From Bradyrhizobium sp. (GTDB taxonomy: Bacteria; Pseudomonadota; Alphaproteobacteria; Rhizobiales; Xanthobacteraceae), in contig NZ_JAEMSD010000004.1 in NCBI RefSeq assembly GCF_016462955.1, positions 19,745 through 54,961 of the forward strand: a DNA stretch of 35,217 bases, written 5' to 3'. The position numbers and the translations under genes were made by a program. Numbering within the stretch: position 1 is the first letter of the stretch; every line of letters starts with the position of its first letter. The notes below the pieces were generated by a model that saw only the letters and a list, made by a program, of their open reading frames with translations, was not told where the DNA came from and searched no databases. Positions 7,236 through 17,569 of the stretch are shown here, piece after piece.

Positions 7236-9749
7236 GTGGCAAGTATGGTGCTTCGAAACGTCATTCTCATGACGCTTGCGGTTGTGCTCCTCGCGATGGG
7301 CGTCGCCTTGATGGCCGGGGGTCTCTGGCTGATCGCCCTTGGCGGATCCTGGTACTACGCCCTGTCTGGCCTCGCGTTTCTGGCAAGCTCGATCCTCCTG
7401 TTTCGCCGCGACGAACGGGCGTTGTGGGTCTTCTGCTTCGTTACCGCGGGCACCCTGGTTTGGTCGCTGTGGGAGGTCGGCCTGGACTGGTGGCCGCTGG
7501 CCGCGCGCGGCAGCATCATCTTCGTCATCGGCGCAATCCTGTTGACCCCCTGGATTGCTGGTAGCTTGGCCCGGAGGGGCTCCGCATCGTCTCGACTTCG
7601 TCAGGGATCCGCATGGCGTGGCGGCGGATTGGCACTGTCGATCGTGCTATGCGCGGCGCTCCTGGTGGCTGCCGCGTCTTGGACGACTGATCCGCATCGC
7701 TTGGTGGCAAAGACGACTTCCGTCTCCAAAGCAACGCCGGACCCGGCGGCTGTAGCAGCGCAGGATGTGCCGCCAGGTGAGTGGCACGCCTACGGGCGCG
7801 CCGGACGTGGCCAGCGCTATTCGCCACTCGATCAGATCACGCCGCAGAACGCCGGGAAACTCCAAGTGGCCTGGACCTATCATACCGGCGACATGCGAGG
7901 GCGACCCGGCGATCCCGAAGAGACGACGTTTGAAGTAACGCCTCTGAAGATCGGCGATCGGCTTTATCTCTGCACGCCGCATCAGTCGGTCATTGCCTTG
8001 GACGCGACTACCGGAACGGAGATCTGGCGCTATGACCCGAAGATTCTCGACAAGCTCGCCCTTCAGCATCTCACCTGCCGCGGGCTGTCCTACTATCCCG
8101 GCGCTTTCGATGCGAACCAGACTCCCGCCAGGAATGCTGTCGATACCGCAGCTGCTCCGGAGGCGGCTACCAACAAGCCGGTCCCCGACATGCCGATTGC
8201 CGCGGCGGACGGCGTGCCGACCGCGAACTGCACGGCGAAGCTGTTCATGCCCACGGCGGATGGCCGATTGATCGCGCTCGATCCGAACAGTGGAGCGGTG
8301 TGCCGCGACTTTGGCAGGGGCACCGGCCAGATCAATCTATGGGCCAACATGCCGAATGTGCGGCCCGGCGCCTACTACTCCACCTCGCCGGTGGTTGTCG
8401 CAGGCGGCCTGGTGATCGTAGGCGGCACGGTGCTCGACAACGTCTCCACCAAGGAGCAATCCGGTGTGATTCGTGGCTTTGACATTCTGACGGGCGATCT
8501 GGTTTGGGCCTGGGATTCCGGCAACCCCGACCGGACGACGCCGCTTCCGCCAGGTCAGACCTACACGGCCAATTCGCCCAACAGCTGGTCGATCATGAGC
8601 GTCGATGAAGCGCTCGGGCTCGTCTACGTGCCGCTCGGCAATCAGCCGCCCGATCAATGGGGCGGCAACCGAAGCGAAAGCGTCGAGCGATTCTCCTCTT
8701 CGGTCGTCGCTCTGGAAGTCGCCACGGGCAAGGTGCGCTGGGCGTTCCAAACGGTGCACCACGACCTCTGGGATTACGACGTCCCCTCGCAGCCTACGCT
8801 GATCGACCTGACGATCAAGGGACAGACCGTTCCGGCCTTGGTCCAGCCGACAAAGCAGGGCGAAATCTTTGTGCTGGATCGGCGGAACGGAAGCCCGGTG
8901 CTCCCGGTCACGGAAACGCGCGCGCCGCAAGGTGCGGCCAAGGGAGATCACACGGCGCCAACGCAGCCGGTGTCCGCGTTGTCATTCAATCCGGCACCGC
9001 TCAACGGTGCCAGCATGTGGGGGGCGACGCTGTTCGATCAGCTCGCCTGCCGTATCCAGTTTCGCCGCCTGCGATACGACGGACGCTTCACGCCTCCGTC
9101 CACCGATGGATCGCTGATTCATCCCGGCAACTTCGGGGTATTCAATTGGGGCGGCATTGCCGTCGACCCGCAGCGACAGATCGCGTTCGTAACGCCCGCC
9201 TCGCTTGCGTTCGTGTCTCAACTCGTGCCGCGCGTCGACGATCGGACGATGTATGTCCAGGGCAGCAACAGACCTGACAATAGCCTTCCGGCGCTGAATG
9301 AGAACTTCGGCGCTCCGTTCGCAGTGAAGCTGTCGGCCTTCACTTCGCCGCTCGGATTGCCCTGCCAGGCTCCGCCGTGGGGATATGTGGGCGCTGCGGA
9401 CCTCACCACCGGGAACGTGCTCTGGCAGCACAAGAACGGCACGGTCAGGGATCTCATGCCGCTTCCAATCCCGTTCAAAATGGGCGTGCCAAACCTCGGG
9501 GGGCCTATCCTCACGGCTGGAGGCATCGCCTTCCTTTCGGGCACGCTCGACTATTATCTGCGTGCCTACGACGTGAGCACGGGCGAGCAGATCTGGGAGG
9601 GCCGGCTGCCGGCTGGAGGGCAAGCTACGCCGATGACCTACCTCGGCGCCGATGGACGTCAGTTCGTCCTGGTCGTCGCGGGCGGGCACGGTTCGCTCGG
9701 GACTAAGCGGGGCGATGCGGTGATCGCATACGCTTTGCCCAAGAACTGA
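7236..9749 (+). CDS. gcd: Membrane-bound PQQ-dependent dehydrogenase, glucose/quinate/shikimate family
   Basis: About five N-terminal TM segments followed by a beta-propeller quinoprotein domain (WHAYGRAGRGQRYSPLDQITPQNAGKLQVAWTYHTGD; HHDLWDYDVPSQPTLIDL; GGIAFLSGTLDYYLRAYDVSTGEQIWEGRLPAGGQATPMTY). Actual start may be the ATG at 7245. Confidence 0.9.
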   Translation: MASMVLRNVILMTLAVVLLAMGVALMAGGLWLIALGGSWYYALSGLAFLASSILLFRRDERALWVFCFVTAGTLVWSLWEVGLDWWPLAARGSIIFVIGAILLTPWIAGSLARRGSASSRLRQGSAWRGGGLALSIVLCAALLVAAASWTTDPHRLVAKTTSVSKATPDPAAVAAQDVPPGEWHAYGRAGRGQRYSPLDQITPQNAGKLQVAWTYHTGDMRGRPGDPEETTFEVTPLKIGDRLYLCTPHQSVIALDATTGTEIWRYDPKILDKLALQHLTCRGLSYYPGAFDANQTPARNAVDTAAAPEAATNKPVPDMPIAAADGVPTANCTAKLFMPTADGRLIALDPNSGAVCRDFGRGTGQINLWANMPNVRPGAYYSTSPVVVAGGLVIVGGTVLDNVSTKEQSGVIRGFDILTGDLVWAWDSGNPDRTTPLPPGQTYTANSPNSWSIMSVDEALGLVYVPLGNQPPDQWGGNRSESVERFSSSVVALEVATGKVRWAFQTVHHDLWDYDVPSQPTLIDLTIKGQTVPALVQPTKQGEIFVLDRRNGSPVLPVTETRAPQGAAKGDHTAPTQPVSALSFNPAPLNGASMWGATLFDQLACRIQFRRLRYDGRFTPPSTDGSLIHPGNFGVFNWGGIAVDPQRQIAFVTPASLAFVSQLVPRVDDRTMYVQGSNRPDNSLPALNENFGAPFAVKLSAFTSPLGLPCQAPPWGYVGAADLTTGNVLWQHKNGTVRDLMPLPIPFKMGVPNLGGPILTAGGIAFLSGTLDYYLRAYDVSTGEQIWEGRLPAGGQATPMTYLGADGRQFVLVVAGGHGSLGTKRGDAVIAYALPKN

Positions 9750-9794
9750 CCCCTCCCCTTCACCGCAAGATCGGCCGACAGCCTCCTCGCCCAT

Positions 9795-9869
9795 TTATCT
9801 GAGTGCGTTGTAGTACATTGCGACACCCTCGATGTCTTCATCAGTCAAGCCACGCGCCGCAGCCGACAT
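9795..9869 (-). pseudogene. Possible C-terminal remnant of a cytochrome c
   Basis: Reverse-strand translation MSAAARGLTDEDIEGVAMYYNALR* resembles class I cytochrome c C-termini; in-frame TGA just upstream, no CxxCH found on 9870-10250. Confidence 0.4.
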
Positions 9870-10255
9870 GCCTCATATCGATCCCGGTGATACTGCTCGG
9901 CATCTACTTGTCCTTCTCCTGCGCTCTGGCATGTCGCGGCAACGTGAGCCGGTGCGCGCCTTGGAAAGGTCCCTGCGTTCTCACGCTGATCGCAATCGGC
10001 ACGCGTCCTCTTCCCCGGCTTTCGTGAGGAGCCGCCACGCCACCGGTAAACCGCGCCACGACTGAAGACATGTTGGACCACGCGCACGTAGACACTCCTG
10101 TGGTACAGGCGCGTGATACAATCGCGAGACAACTCCCGAGCCAGCTGCAAAATTCCAACTCGACAGGGATATCGTCTCCAAGCACGCTGGCGATTTGTCG
10201 TATTCATATTCTCGACGACCGTTGGCGCGCCCCAGCGAGAGAGCCATCGCTGCCG

Positions 10256-10702
10256 CTATTGGTGATCTCGACGCCCGTTTCCAGTTAGGCCGGCGAGGCG
10301 CGGATCATCATGATTGTCGCGATATTCGAGGCCGAGCGGGCCGATCGCGGACACCTGCGTGACGTATTCGCCGGACTTTGCCCAATGGAAATGCCAGGTC
10401 TCACCGGGCAGCACGAGGACGGTGCCCGGCGGATAGGCCTTCACCTTGCCGCCGTCGAAGGTCTCGCCGAGCCCTATGTAGAAGACGCCGGACATCACCG
10501 TGTAGATCCGATCCTCCGGATGCTTGTGCGGCATCAACTTCGTGCCGCCGGGCACTTTCACTCGGACCACGTAGGGACCAGGTTCAGCCGGATGGCCGAC
10601 CATGACAGCCAGCCGCGCGCCCGGCGGAAAGGCTGGAAACGGCTTCCACGCGATATCCTCGGGCAGGACAGCCCGAAATCTGTCTTCATCAGGCTGATGC
10701 AT
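10256..10702 (-). CDS. Cupin domain-containing protein
   Basis: VKVPGGTKLMPHKHPEDRIYTVMSGVFYIGLGETFDGGKVKAYPPGTVLVLPGETWHFHWAKSGE: cupin motifs 1 and 2. Confidence 0.85.
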   Translation of the reverse strand: MHQPDEDRFRAVLPEDIAWKPFPAFPPGARLAVMVGHPAEPGPYVVRVKVPGGTKLMPHKHPEDRIYTVMSGVFYIGLGETFDGGKVKAYPPGTVLVLPGETWHFHWAKSGEYVTQVSAIGPLGLEYRDNHDDPRLAGLTGNGRRDHQ

Positions 10703-10735
10703 TTGGTCTCCTTTGCCGAGATGTGCTTGAGGCAG

Positions 10736-12904
10736 TCAGGTCTTGAGCGCGTCGGGGTCGATCGGCATGTTGCGCAATCGCCTGCCAGTGGCTGCAAAAA
10801 TCGCGTTCGCCACGGCCGGTACGATGCCCGAGGTTCCGGCCTCACCCATTCCACCGGGAGGCTCCGTCGACTTTACGAGGTAGACCTCGATGGCCGGCGC
10901 CTGGTCGATGCGCAGCATCTGATAGGTATCGAAATTAGTCTGTTCGACGCGACCGCTCTTTAACGTAATCTCACCGTAAAGGGCCGCGGTGACGCCGAAC
11001 ATGACGCCGCTCTGGATCTGCGCCTGCACTGTGTCGGGATTGACCACGATGCCGCAGTCCATGGCGCACACGACGCGGTGCACTCGCACCGATCCGTCCT
11101 TGGCAACCTCGACCTCGGCAACCTGCGCGAGATGGCTTCCGAACACATTTTGCAGGGCGACGCCCCGGCCTCGTCCCGGGGGCAATGGTGTGCCCCATCC
11201 CGCCTTTTCCGCGGCAAGATCGAGCACAGCCTTCGCACGCGGGTTGTGGTCTAGTAACGCACGGCGATAGGCGACCGCATCCTGCCTCGCCGCCGCTGCC
11301 AATTCATCGATGAAGCTTTCGGTGACGAATACGTTGTGCGAGGGACCGACGCTGCGCCAGAAAGCCGTCTTAATGCCCGGCGGTTCGACGCGAACATATT
11401 CGACATGGACGTTCGGAAGCGAATAGACGAGGTCGATCGCGCCTTCCGTCGTGTCGGGATCGAGCCCATTCCTGAATGCGGGCGGAAGCCACCGCGCGAT
11501 CACGGAGGAGCCGGCGAAGCGGTTGGTCCATGCCACGGGTCTACCGCTCTCGTCGAGACCGGCCTCGATGCGGTCGACCCAATAGGGACGGTACATGTCG
11601 TGTTGGATGTCCTCTTCGCGCGTCCACACGACCTTCACGGGACCATCGACTTGCTTGGCGATCTCGACGGCACGTACCGCGCCATCGGCCTCGAGGCGGC
11701 GCCCAAAGCCTCCGCCGATCAGATGATTGTGAACGGTGACCTTGTCGGGCGGCAGGCCGGCTGCCTTCGCTGCCATCGCCTGGACTCTTGCGATCGCCTG
11801 CGTGCCGACCCAGATCTCGCACTCGTGGCCGCGGAAGTGGACCGTGCAGTTCATCGGCTCCATCGTTGCGTGTGCCAGAAATGGCAGGTGATAGCTCGCC
11901 TGGACCCGGGTCGAGGCGCCGGCCAACGCCTTCGCAGCGTCGCCGATGTTTTGCGCAACGGGACCGGACTTCAGAGTGGCGTCCTCAAGCTCGCGGGCGA
12001 TGTCCTGCGTGGTGAGACCGGCATGGGGCCCGTCCTCCCACTCGATCTTGAGCGCCGCCAGACCCTTCTTGGCCGCGCCCATGTGATCCGCAACGACGGC
12101 AACCGCATCATCGAGCCGGACGATCTGGCGCACGCCTTTGATGGCCATCGCCGCACTGTCATCCACCTTCTTCAGTCTGCCGCCGAACACCGGCGATTGA
12201 GCCAATGTCGCGATCTTCAGCCCGGGTAGCCGCACGTCAATTCCGTAGAGGGCGGAACCGTTCACCTTGCCCGAGACGTCCAGCCGACGCACCGGCGTGC
12301 CGATCAACTTGAACTCATCCGCATTCTTGAGAACCACTTTGGCGGGCGGAGCGATCGTCGCAGCGTCGGCGGCGAGCTCACCATATTTGAGGCGGCGCCC
12401 GCTCGGCGCATGGAGAACCTCGCCTGCCTCGGCGCGGCAGTGTCCTGCATCGACGCCCCAGCGCCGCGCGGCTGCTTCGATCAGCATGATCCGCGCGGTT
12501 GCGCCGGCTTCCCGCAACGGCTTCCAGGCGCCACGGATCGCGTTCGAATTGCCGGTCGCCTGCACACCCAGCAGCGGGTTGGCATAGAGCTTTTCGTTGG
12601 GCGGCGCATGTTCGAGCCGGACCTGGTCGAGGCCGACCTCCAACTCTTCGGCAATCAGCATCGGAATGGAGGTGTAGGTGCCTTGCCCCATTTCGACATA
12701 CGGCATGGTCAGGACCACCTCACCGTCAGGGCCGATCCGGATAAAGGCGTTCGGCTCAAACGTCGCGGCGGAGGAGCTTTTGCTCTCGCCGAAGGGCAAG
12801 CTCAAGCTCAACACCAGGCCACCGCCGGCCAGGGCCGTCTTCACCAAAAAGTTGCGACGGGACAGCGTGGCAGAGGCGTGAGACGCCGTGGGATTCGATG
12901 TCAT
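10736..12904 (-). CDS. Xanthine dehydrogenase family molybdopterin-binding subunit (isoquinoline 1-oxidoreductase beta-like), Tat signal
   Basis: SRRNFLVKTALAGGGLVLSLSLPFG Tat leader; VLTMPYVEMGQGTYTSIPMLIAEELEV; GGGFGRRLEADGAVRAVEIAKQVDGPVKVVWTREEDIQHDMYRP; GMGEAGTSGIVPAVANAI. ATG at 12904 (ORF track begins at an upstream TTG). Confidence 0.92.
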   Translation of the reverse strand: MTSNPTASHASATLSRRNFLVKTALAGGGLVLSLSLPFGESKSSSAATFEPNAFIRIGPDGEVVLTMPYVEMGQGTYTSIPMLIAEELEVGLDQVRLEHAPPNEKLYANPLLGVQATGNSNAIRGAWKPLREAGATARIMLIEAAARRWGVDAGHCRAEAGEVLHAPSGRRLKYGELAADAATIAPPAKVVLKNADEFKLIGTPVRRLDVSGKVNGSALYGIDVRLPGLKIATLAQSPVFGGRLKKVDDSAAMAIKGVRQIVRLDDAVAVVADHMGAAKKGLAALKIEWEDGPHAGLTTQDIARELEDATLKSGPVAQNIGDAAKALAGASTRVQASYHLPFLAHATMEPMNCTVHFRGHECEIWVGTQAIARVQAMAAKAAGLPPDKVTVHNHLIGGGFGRRLEADGAVRAVEIAKQVDGPVKVVWTREEDIQHDMYRPYWVDRIEAGLDESGRPVAWTNRFAGSSVIARWLPPAFRNGLDPDTTEGAIDLVYSLPNVHVEYVRVEPPGIKTAFWRSVGPSHNVFVTESFIDELAAAARQDAVAYRRALLDHNPRAKAVLDLAAEKAGWGTPLPPGRGRGVALQNVFGSHLAQVAEVEVAKDGSVRVHRVVCAMDCGIVVNPDTVQAQIQSGVMFGVTAALYGEITLKSGRVEQTNFDTYQMLRIDQAPAIEVYLVKSTEPPGGMGEAGTSGIVPAVANAIFAATGRRLRNMPIDPDALKT

Positions 12905-12906
12905 GA

Positions 12907-13377
12907 TCAACGCTCCTTCACTTGCGATCCGGCGGCAAGCTTGATCGCCTCGCGAATGCGGACATACGTCCCACAGCGGCAGATGTTGCCGCTCATGGCA
13001 TCATCGATATCCGCGTCGGTCGGGTGAGGCTTGTCCGCGAGCAGCGCCGAGGCCGACATGATCTGGCCGGACTGGCAATAGCCACATTGCGGCACTTCGT
13101 GCTCGAGCCAGGCTTTCTGCATCTTCGCGCCTGCCGGCGTCCCGCCGATCGCTTCAATCGTGGTGACCTTGCCCTCGCCGATGCTATCGACAGTGGTGAT
13201 ACAGGAGCGGACCGCCGCGCCGTCGAGATGGACCGTGCACGCTCCGCACAATGCCATGCCGCAGCCGAATTTCGTGCCGGTCATGCCGAGCACGTCGCGC
13301 AACACCCAGAGCAACGGGGTGTCGCCATCGACGTCGACGCTGCGAGGGATTCCGTTTACATCGATCGTGAAGCTCAT
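12907..13377 (-). CDS. (2Fe-2S)-binding protein, isoquinoline 1-oxidoreductase alpha-like
   Basis: [53 protein letters not shown]...[10 protein letters not shown]...[15 protein letters not shown]: both 2Fe-2S motifs. Confidence 0.93.
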   Translation of the reverse strand: MSFTIDVNGIPRSVDVDGDTPLLWVLRDVLGMTGTKFGCGMALCGACTVHLDGAAVRSCITTVDSIGEGKVTTIEAIGGTPAGAKMQKAWLEHEVPQCGYCQSGQIMSASALLADKPHPTDADIDDAMSGNICRCGTYVRIREAIKLAAGSQVKER

Positions 13378-13439
13378 GTGATCCTCCTTGTATTCTGGCA
13401 AAACGGGCACGACATGCGGTCGCGCGCGGGACCGTTGAT

Positions 13440-14288
13440 TCATCCGCCCAGCTGGCCGACGTGGAAACCGAGTCGAGTCTCGACGTCGCCGGGGCGGTGA
13501 AAGCCGCGCCCCATGAGCGCCTTGATGCGGCTCTGAGCTGCGGGGCGTGCGAGCGAGGCCAGGAACGCGTCCCACTCGGGCTTGATCTCGACATCGGGCG
13601 GCAGGCTCGCAATATCGACGAGGCGCTTTGTCTCGGCGATGGCGTCCTTGTCGAACGTCGCGATACGCATCGCGAGCGCCTCAACGAAGCCGTCGAGCTC
13701 GGCATCCGGCAAGGATCGGTTCACATAGCCATATCGTTCGGCCAGATCACCGTGGACGTCGTCGGCGCTCAGTAGAACCTCGAGCGCGCGGCCACGGCCC
13801 ATCAGGCGTGGCAATCGCGCCATCGGTCCTCCGCCCGGCACGAGGCCCGCGCCGACCTCCCATTGCGACAGGATCGCCTTCTCGCGGCTGGCAAAGCGCA
13901 TGTCGCAGGCGAGCGCGAGCTCGCTGCCGACACCTGTTGCGCGGCCGCGGATCGAAGCGATGGAGACGACAGGCGCGCGGCTGAGCCGCACCAGGGTGTC
14001 GGGCAGCGACGGCAGACCCGTCGGTCCGGGCGGAACGGCAAGCGATTCCTCCAGCGGTGCGAGGAAATCGTAATGCGTGATGAAGAATCCTTTGACGGCG
14101 CTGTCGAACACCACCACCTTCACTTGCGGATCGGTCTCAATCGCGGTGACAATGTCGCTGAGCAGCGGAAGATGCCTGGGGCCGAAGATATTGACGGGCG
14201 GCATGTCGAAGGTGACACGCCAGTAGGTCGGCAGCCGGCGTTCAAGGCGGATCTCGTCGGTCGCAAATCCACGTTCGGGACGGTTCAT
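13440..14288 (-). CDS. Enoyl-CoA hydratase/isomerase (crotonase) family protein
   Basis: [84 protein letters not shown]; both crotonase Glu positions (qWEVG and aLEVLL) appear retained. Confidence 0.9.
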   Translation of the reverse strand: MNRPERGFATDEIRLERRLPTYWRVTFDMPPVNIFGPRHLPLLSDIVTAIETDPQVKVVVFDSAVKGFFITHYDFLAPLEESLAVPPGPTGLPSLPDTLVRLSRAPVVSIASIRGRATGVGSELALACDMRFASREKAILSQWEVGAGLVPGGGPMARLPRLMGRGRALEVLLSADDVHGDLAERYGYVNRSLPDAELDGFVEALAMRIATFDKDAIAETKRLVDIASLPPDVEIKPEWDAFLASLARPAAQSRIKALMGRGFHRPGDVETRLGFHVGQLGG

Positions 14289-14313
14289 GGTCTCACTCCT
14301 GATCTATGCCGTT

Positions 14314-15627
14314 TCAGATTGACTGGCGCAGTGGGCGGAATGCGGTGCGAATCTCCGCCGTGAACAATGCGGGCTGCTCCCAGGCTGCGAAGTGACCGCC
14401 CTTGTCGAGACGGTTGTAGTGCATCAGCCTCGGATAGGCTTTCTCGGCCCAGCTGCGCGGCGCTGCATAGATCTCGTCGGGAAAGACGCTGACGGCGACG
14501 GGAATCTGCACGTGCTTTGGCGCGAAGAACACCAGCTTGTTCTCCCAATAGAGCCGCGCCGACGAGACCGCGGTGTTGGTGAGCCAGTAGAGCGTGATGT
14601 TGTCGATCACATCGTTCCGCGACAGGCCTTCCGTCTTGCCGTCGAAGACGCGCGCGATCATCGCGGCGCTACGCGCATCATGGTCGAGTATCCAGGACGC
14701 GAGGCCCGCGGGCGAGTCGACCAAGCCGTAAAGCGTCTGCGGCCGGTTGGACATCTCGATCGCATAGCCGAGGCCGTGCTTGTAGAAATCGTCGAGCTGA
14801 TCGTAGGCGATGCGCTCCTCCGCCGAGAGGTTCGCCGGTCGCGTTCCGCCCGGCTGAAGTGCCTTGGCGATATCGTCGGGGACGGTGGCGGGCATGTTGG
14901 TGTGGATGCCGAGCAGCTCCGGCGGCGCGATCAGCGCCATCTGTTCGGTGACCGCATTGCCCCAATCACCGCCTTGCGCCACGTAGCGGGTGTAACCGAG
15001 ACGCTTCATCAGCACGATCCAGGCGCGCGCGATACGCTGCGGATCCCAGCCGAGCGTGGTCGGCTTGCCGGAGAAGCCGTGACCGGGCAGCGAGGGAATG
15101 ACCAGATCGAATGCGTCCCTGGCGTGCCCGCCGTGCGCAGTCGGATCGGTGAGCGGATCGATGATCTTGATCTGCTCGATAATCGAGCCGGGCCATCCAT
15201 GCGTGACGATCATCGGCAGCGCGTTTTCGTGCCGCGAGCGGACGTGAATGAAATGGATGTCGACGCCGTCGATCTCGGTGACGAATTGCGGCAGGGCGTT
15301 CAACCGCGCTTCGATCTTGCGCCAGTCGTAATCGCTCTGCCAATAGCGCACGAGTTGCTGCACTGTTCTCAGCTGCACACCTTGCGACTGGTCCGTGACG
15401 ATCTCGCGATCCGGCCAGCGCGTTGCTGCCAGGCGACGGCGCAGGTCGAGCAGGTCCTCCTTGGGCACGTTGACGCGGAACGGATGGATCTCCTCGCTCG
15501 CGGCAGCCTTCGCCGGATGCAGCGGCAGCAGGCTCGATACACCGGCGGCAACGGCTCCCATCGCGGCCTGGCCCAACAGTTGACGGCGATCGGGGTTGAA
15601 GATGTCGGCGCGTGCCTGCGTGGTCAT
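14314..15627 (-). CDS. Epoxide hydrolase family alpha/beta hydrolase, Tat signal
   Basis: Epoxide hydrolase N-terminal domain (IHPFRVNVPKEDLLDLRRRLAATRWPD), HGWPGS, nucleophile elbow AQGGDWGNAV (Asp), C-terminal GGHFAAWEQPALF; DRRQLLGQAAMGAVAAG leader. Confidence 0.92.
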   Translation of the reverse strand: MTTQARADIFNPDRRQLLGQAAMGAVAAGVSSLLPLHPAKAAASEEIHPFRVNVPKEDLLDLRRRLAATRWPDREIVTDQSQGVQLRTVQQLVRYWQSDYDWRKIEARLNALPQFVTEIDGVDIHFIHVRSRHENALPMIVTHGWPGSIIEQIKIIDPLTDPTAHGGHARDAFDLVIPSLPGHGFSGKPTTLGWDPQRIARAWIVLMKRLGYTRYVAQGGDWGNAVTEQMALIAPPELLGIHTNMPATVPDDIAKALQPGGTRPANLSAEERIAYDQLDDFYKHGLGYAIEMSNRPQTLYGLVDSPAGLASWILDHDARSAAMIARVFDGKTEGLSRNDVIDNITLYWLTNTAVSSARLYWENKLVFFAPKHVQIPVAVSVFPDEIYAAPRSWAEKAYPRLMHYNRLDKGGHFAAWEQPALFTAEIRTAFRPLRQSI

Positions 15628-15725
15628 TGCGGATCTCCCTTGCTATGGTCGGTGGCGATGGCCGATCTCGATATCGGGCCATCGTTGCGTCGTGCATGGA
15701 GATTGACCCAGCCCCTGTTGCTTGG

Positions 15726-15752
15726 CGAGTTATCGGTTGTTAGACCTCGTTA
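15726..15752 (-). promoter_or_regulatory. Three-copy TAAC direct-repeat operator (site a) upstream of the epoxide hydrolase operon
   Basis: Reverse strand TAACGAGGTC TAACAACCGA TAACTCG; GTTA at 15729, 15739, 15749, exactly 10-bp spacing. Confidence 0.65.
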
Positions 15753-15870
15753 GCCTTTGCGAGGGTGCGCGATCAGGACGAGCGGCGACATTGCTTCAGG
15801 CGATGCAACGCGAAACGGCGCACGACAGTGAGCCGCCGTGCGCCGTGGGCAGGAGATGCTCTCGCCTTTT

Positions 15871-16560
15871 CTATGATGGCAGTGACTGGCCGGCCTGCTC
15901 GTGCGCGATGTACTCGGCGTACCAGTCGGGCCAGTTCTCGTCGCGCAAGCCAGTGCGTTTCTCGTGCTCGCCATGCGCCGCCGCTGCACGACGCAATGCC
16001 GCAGCCAGGTCGGCCGTCGAGGCAAATGTCGCTCCGTTGCTCTCGATGCGACCGGGCAGTCGCGTGGTTACCTCCTGCAAGAACCAGCCATTTCCGTCAG
16101 GATCGCTGAAGGAGGCGAACGAGCTGTAGCTGCCGCGCTGCGGATCGACGCCGCCGATCCGGACGCTGCCGAAGAGATAGGGGTCATCGGCGCCAATATG
16201 GACATCGCCGCCGCCATGAAAAGCCTCGCTGACAGCAATCCCGCGCTCGATCAGCTCATTCCTTGCGGTCTCGAGTTCGGAGACGATCAGATACAGACCG
16301 CGTGTCGAGCCCGGCGGTGCTGACGTGACATTGCGGCCGAAGATCACCGAGCAGGCAGAGCCCGGCGGTGTGAACTGGACCACGCGCCATCCATCGCCGG
16401 AGGCGAAATCGGCATCCAGTCGCCAGCCGAGACGCTCGTAGAACGCCTTGGAGCGGTCAACGTCGGACACCGGAATTACGACGACTTCGAGCTTCAGATC
16501 AGCGCTATGCGATGCCGGGGTCCTTTTCTCTGCCTCGCGATCAATTTCAAGTTTTGCCAT
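15871..16560 (-). CDS. VOC (glyoxalase/bleomycin resistance) family protein
   Basis: LEVVVIPVSDVDRSKAFYERLGWRLDADF...YSSFASFSDPDGNGWFLQEVTTRLPGR. Confidence 0.88.
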   Translation of the reverse strand: MAKLEIDREAEKRTPASHSADLKLEVVVIPVSDVDRSKAFYERLGWRLDADFASGDGWRVVQFTPPGSACSVIFGRNVTSAPPGSTRGLYLIVSELETARNELIERGIAVSEAFHGGGDVHIGADDPYLFGSVRIGGVDPQRGSYSSFASFSDPDGNGWFLQEVTTRLPGRIESNGATFASTADLAAALRRAAAAHGEHEKRTGLRDENWPDWYAEYIAHEQAGQSLPS

Positions 16561-16657
16561 GTCGAACTCCCGATGTAAGGCGGGCCGAAAGCCGAACCCG
16601 CTGTTGCACTATCAGTTTGCTCTTAGTGTTGTGGCGCAGCGTGAGAGCCGTCTATCT

Positions 16658-17323
16658 TCAGGCGGTAGCCGGCATTTCGATGGAGATCCGAGTGCCGCCC
16701 TCCCCCGCTTCGCCGTTCAGGCGAGCGTGAATGCTGCGCGCAAGCCCTTCCAGGATACGGCTGCCGGTGCCCCGGAGCTGACCTGTCGCACCAATGCCGT
16801 TGTCGGCCACCGTGCAGATCCATGCGCCATCTCGGGGGACGATCTCGATCCGGATGAACGCCTCATTCTTGTTCGGGAAGGCGTGTTTCGCCGCATTCGT
16901 GACCAGTTCGGTAATCATCAGCGCAAGCCGATGACATTGTGACGCCGGCAGAACGCCGCCTTCGACCAAAGCCTCGCAGCGGACTCCGGCGGGCTCCAAG
17001 ACCGCTGCCGAAAGTGCTTCGCAAAGGTTCTCAAAGAAGGTCGCGACGGACACGGACGGCTCGTCGCGGTTAGAAAGCAGTTGGTAGAGCCTGCCAAAGG
17101 CGCAGATTCGCCGCTCGAACCGATCCACCGCTCCCGAAACGTCCCGGCTGCCGGCGCGGGTGAAGTCGCGGCGGACCGAGGCGCCCAGCAGTGTCAGCGT
17201 GTTCTTCATGCGGTGATGGGATTCCTGCAGCACGAGCTCCCAATCTCGCGATTGATCCTCAAGGCCGGAAGCAAACTGAGATCGAACGGTACTGCCGTTC
17301 GGAATGGAGCCGATGGCGGACAT
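16658..17323 (-). CDS. HisKA_2/HWE-type sensor histidine kinase without sensor domain (orphan)
   Basis: H-box LQESHHRMKNTLTLLGASVRR; N-box ITELVTNAAKHAF; VADNGIGATGQLRGTGSRILEGLARSI. ATG at 17323 preferred over 17362. Confidence 0.85.
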   Translation of the reverse strand: MSAIGSIPNGSTVRSQFASGLEDQSRDWELVLQESHHRMKNTLTLLGASVRRDFTRAGSRDVSGAVDRFERRICAFGRLYQLLSNRDEPSVSVATFFENLCEALSAAVLEPAGVRCEALVEGGVLPASQCHRLALMITELVTNAAKHAFPNKNEAFIRIEIVPRDGAWICTVADNGIGATGQLRGTGSRILEGLARSIHARLNGEAGEGGTRISIEMPATA

Positions 17324-17385
17324 GATAGCCTCCCCGTTGGTTGGAACTGGCGTGAGCCTCATACTGGCTGCGCAGCGTGGGTTTG

Positions 17386-17413
17386 GCTCGTTAGACGTTG
17401 CGAGATTCTGTTA
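17386..17413 (-). promoter_or_regulatory. TAAC direct-repeat operator (site b) upstream of the orphan kinase
   Basis: Reverse strand TAACAGAATC TCGCAACGTC TAACGAGC; outer TAACs 20 bp apart with degenerate middle (TCGC). Confidence 0.6.
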
Positions 17414-17537
17414 TGATCGGCGCGGACGCAATCCAAATCGGACTCTCCTGCGGCGACCTCGACCGTGCTGACGAATTGTCGCGGCGGCGCGATAAGCTGC
17501 TCACGTTATAGCAAAAAGGCTGGGTTCCGGGTCTCGC

Positions 17538-17569
17538 TCTCAACGCCTAACAATACTTAACGAGCTAAC
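17538..17569 (+). promoter_or_regulatory. TAAC direct-repeat operator (site c) upstream of alpha/beta hydrolase 17616
   Basis: TCTCAACGCC TAACAATACT TAACGAGC TAAC; TAAC at 17548 and 17558, plus a further TAAC at 17566. Confidence 0.62.

Noticed and set aside
14392-15753. 453-aa plus-strand ORF
   Set aside because: Antisense to the well-supported epoxide hydrolase gene; no recognisable domains, high-GC shadow frame.
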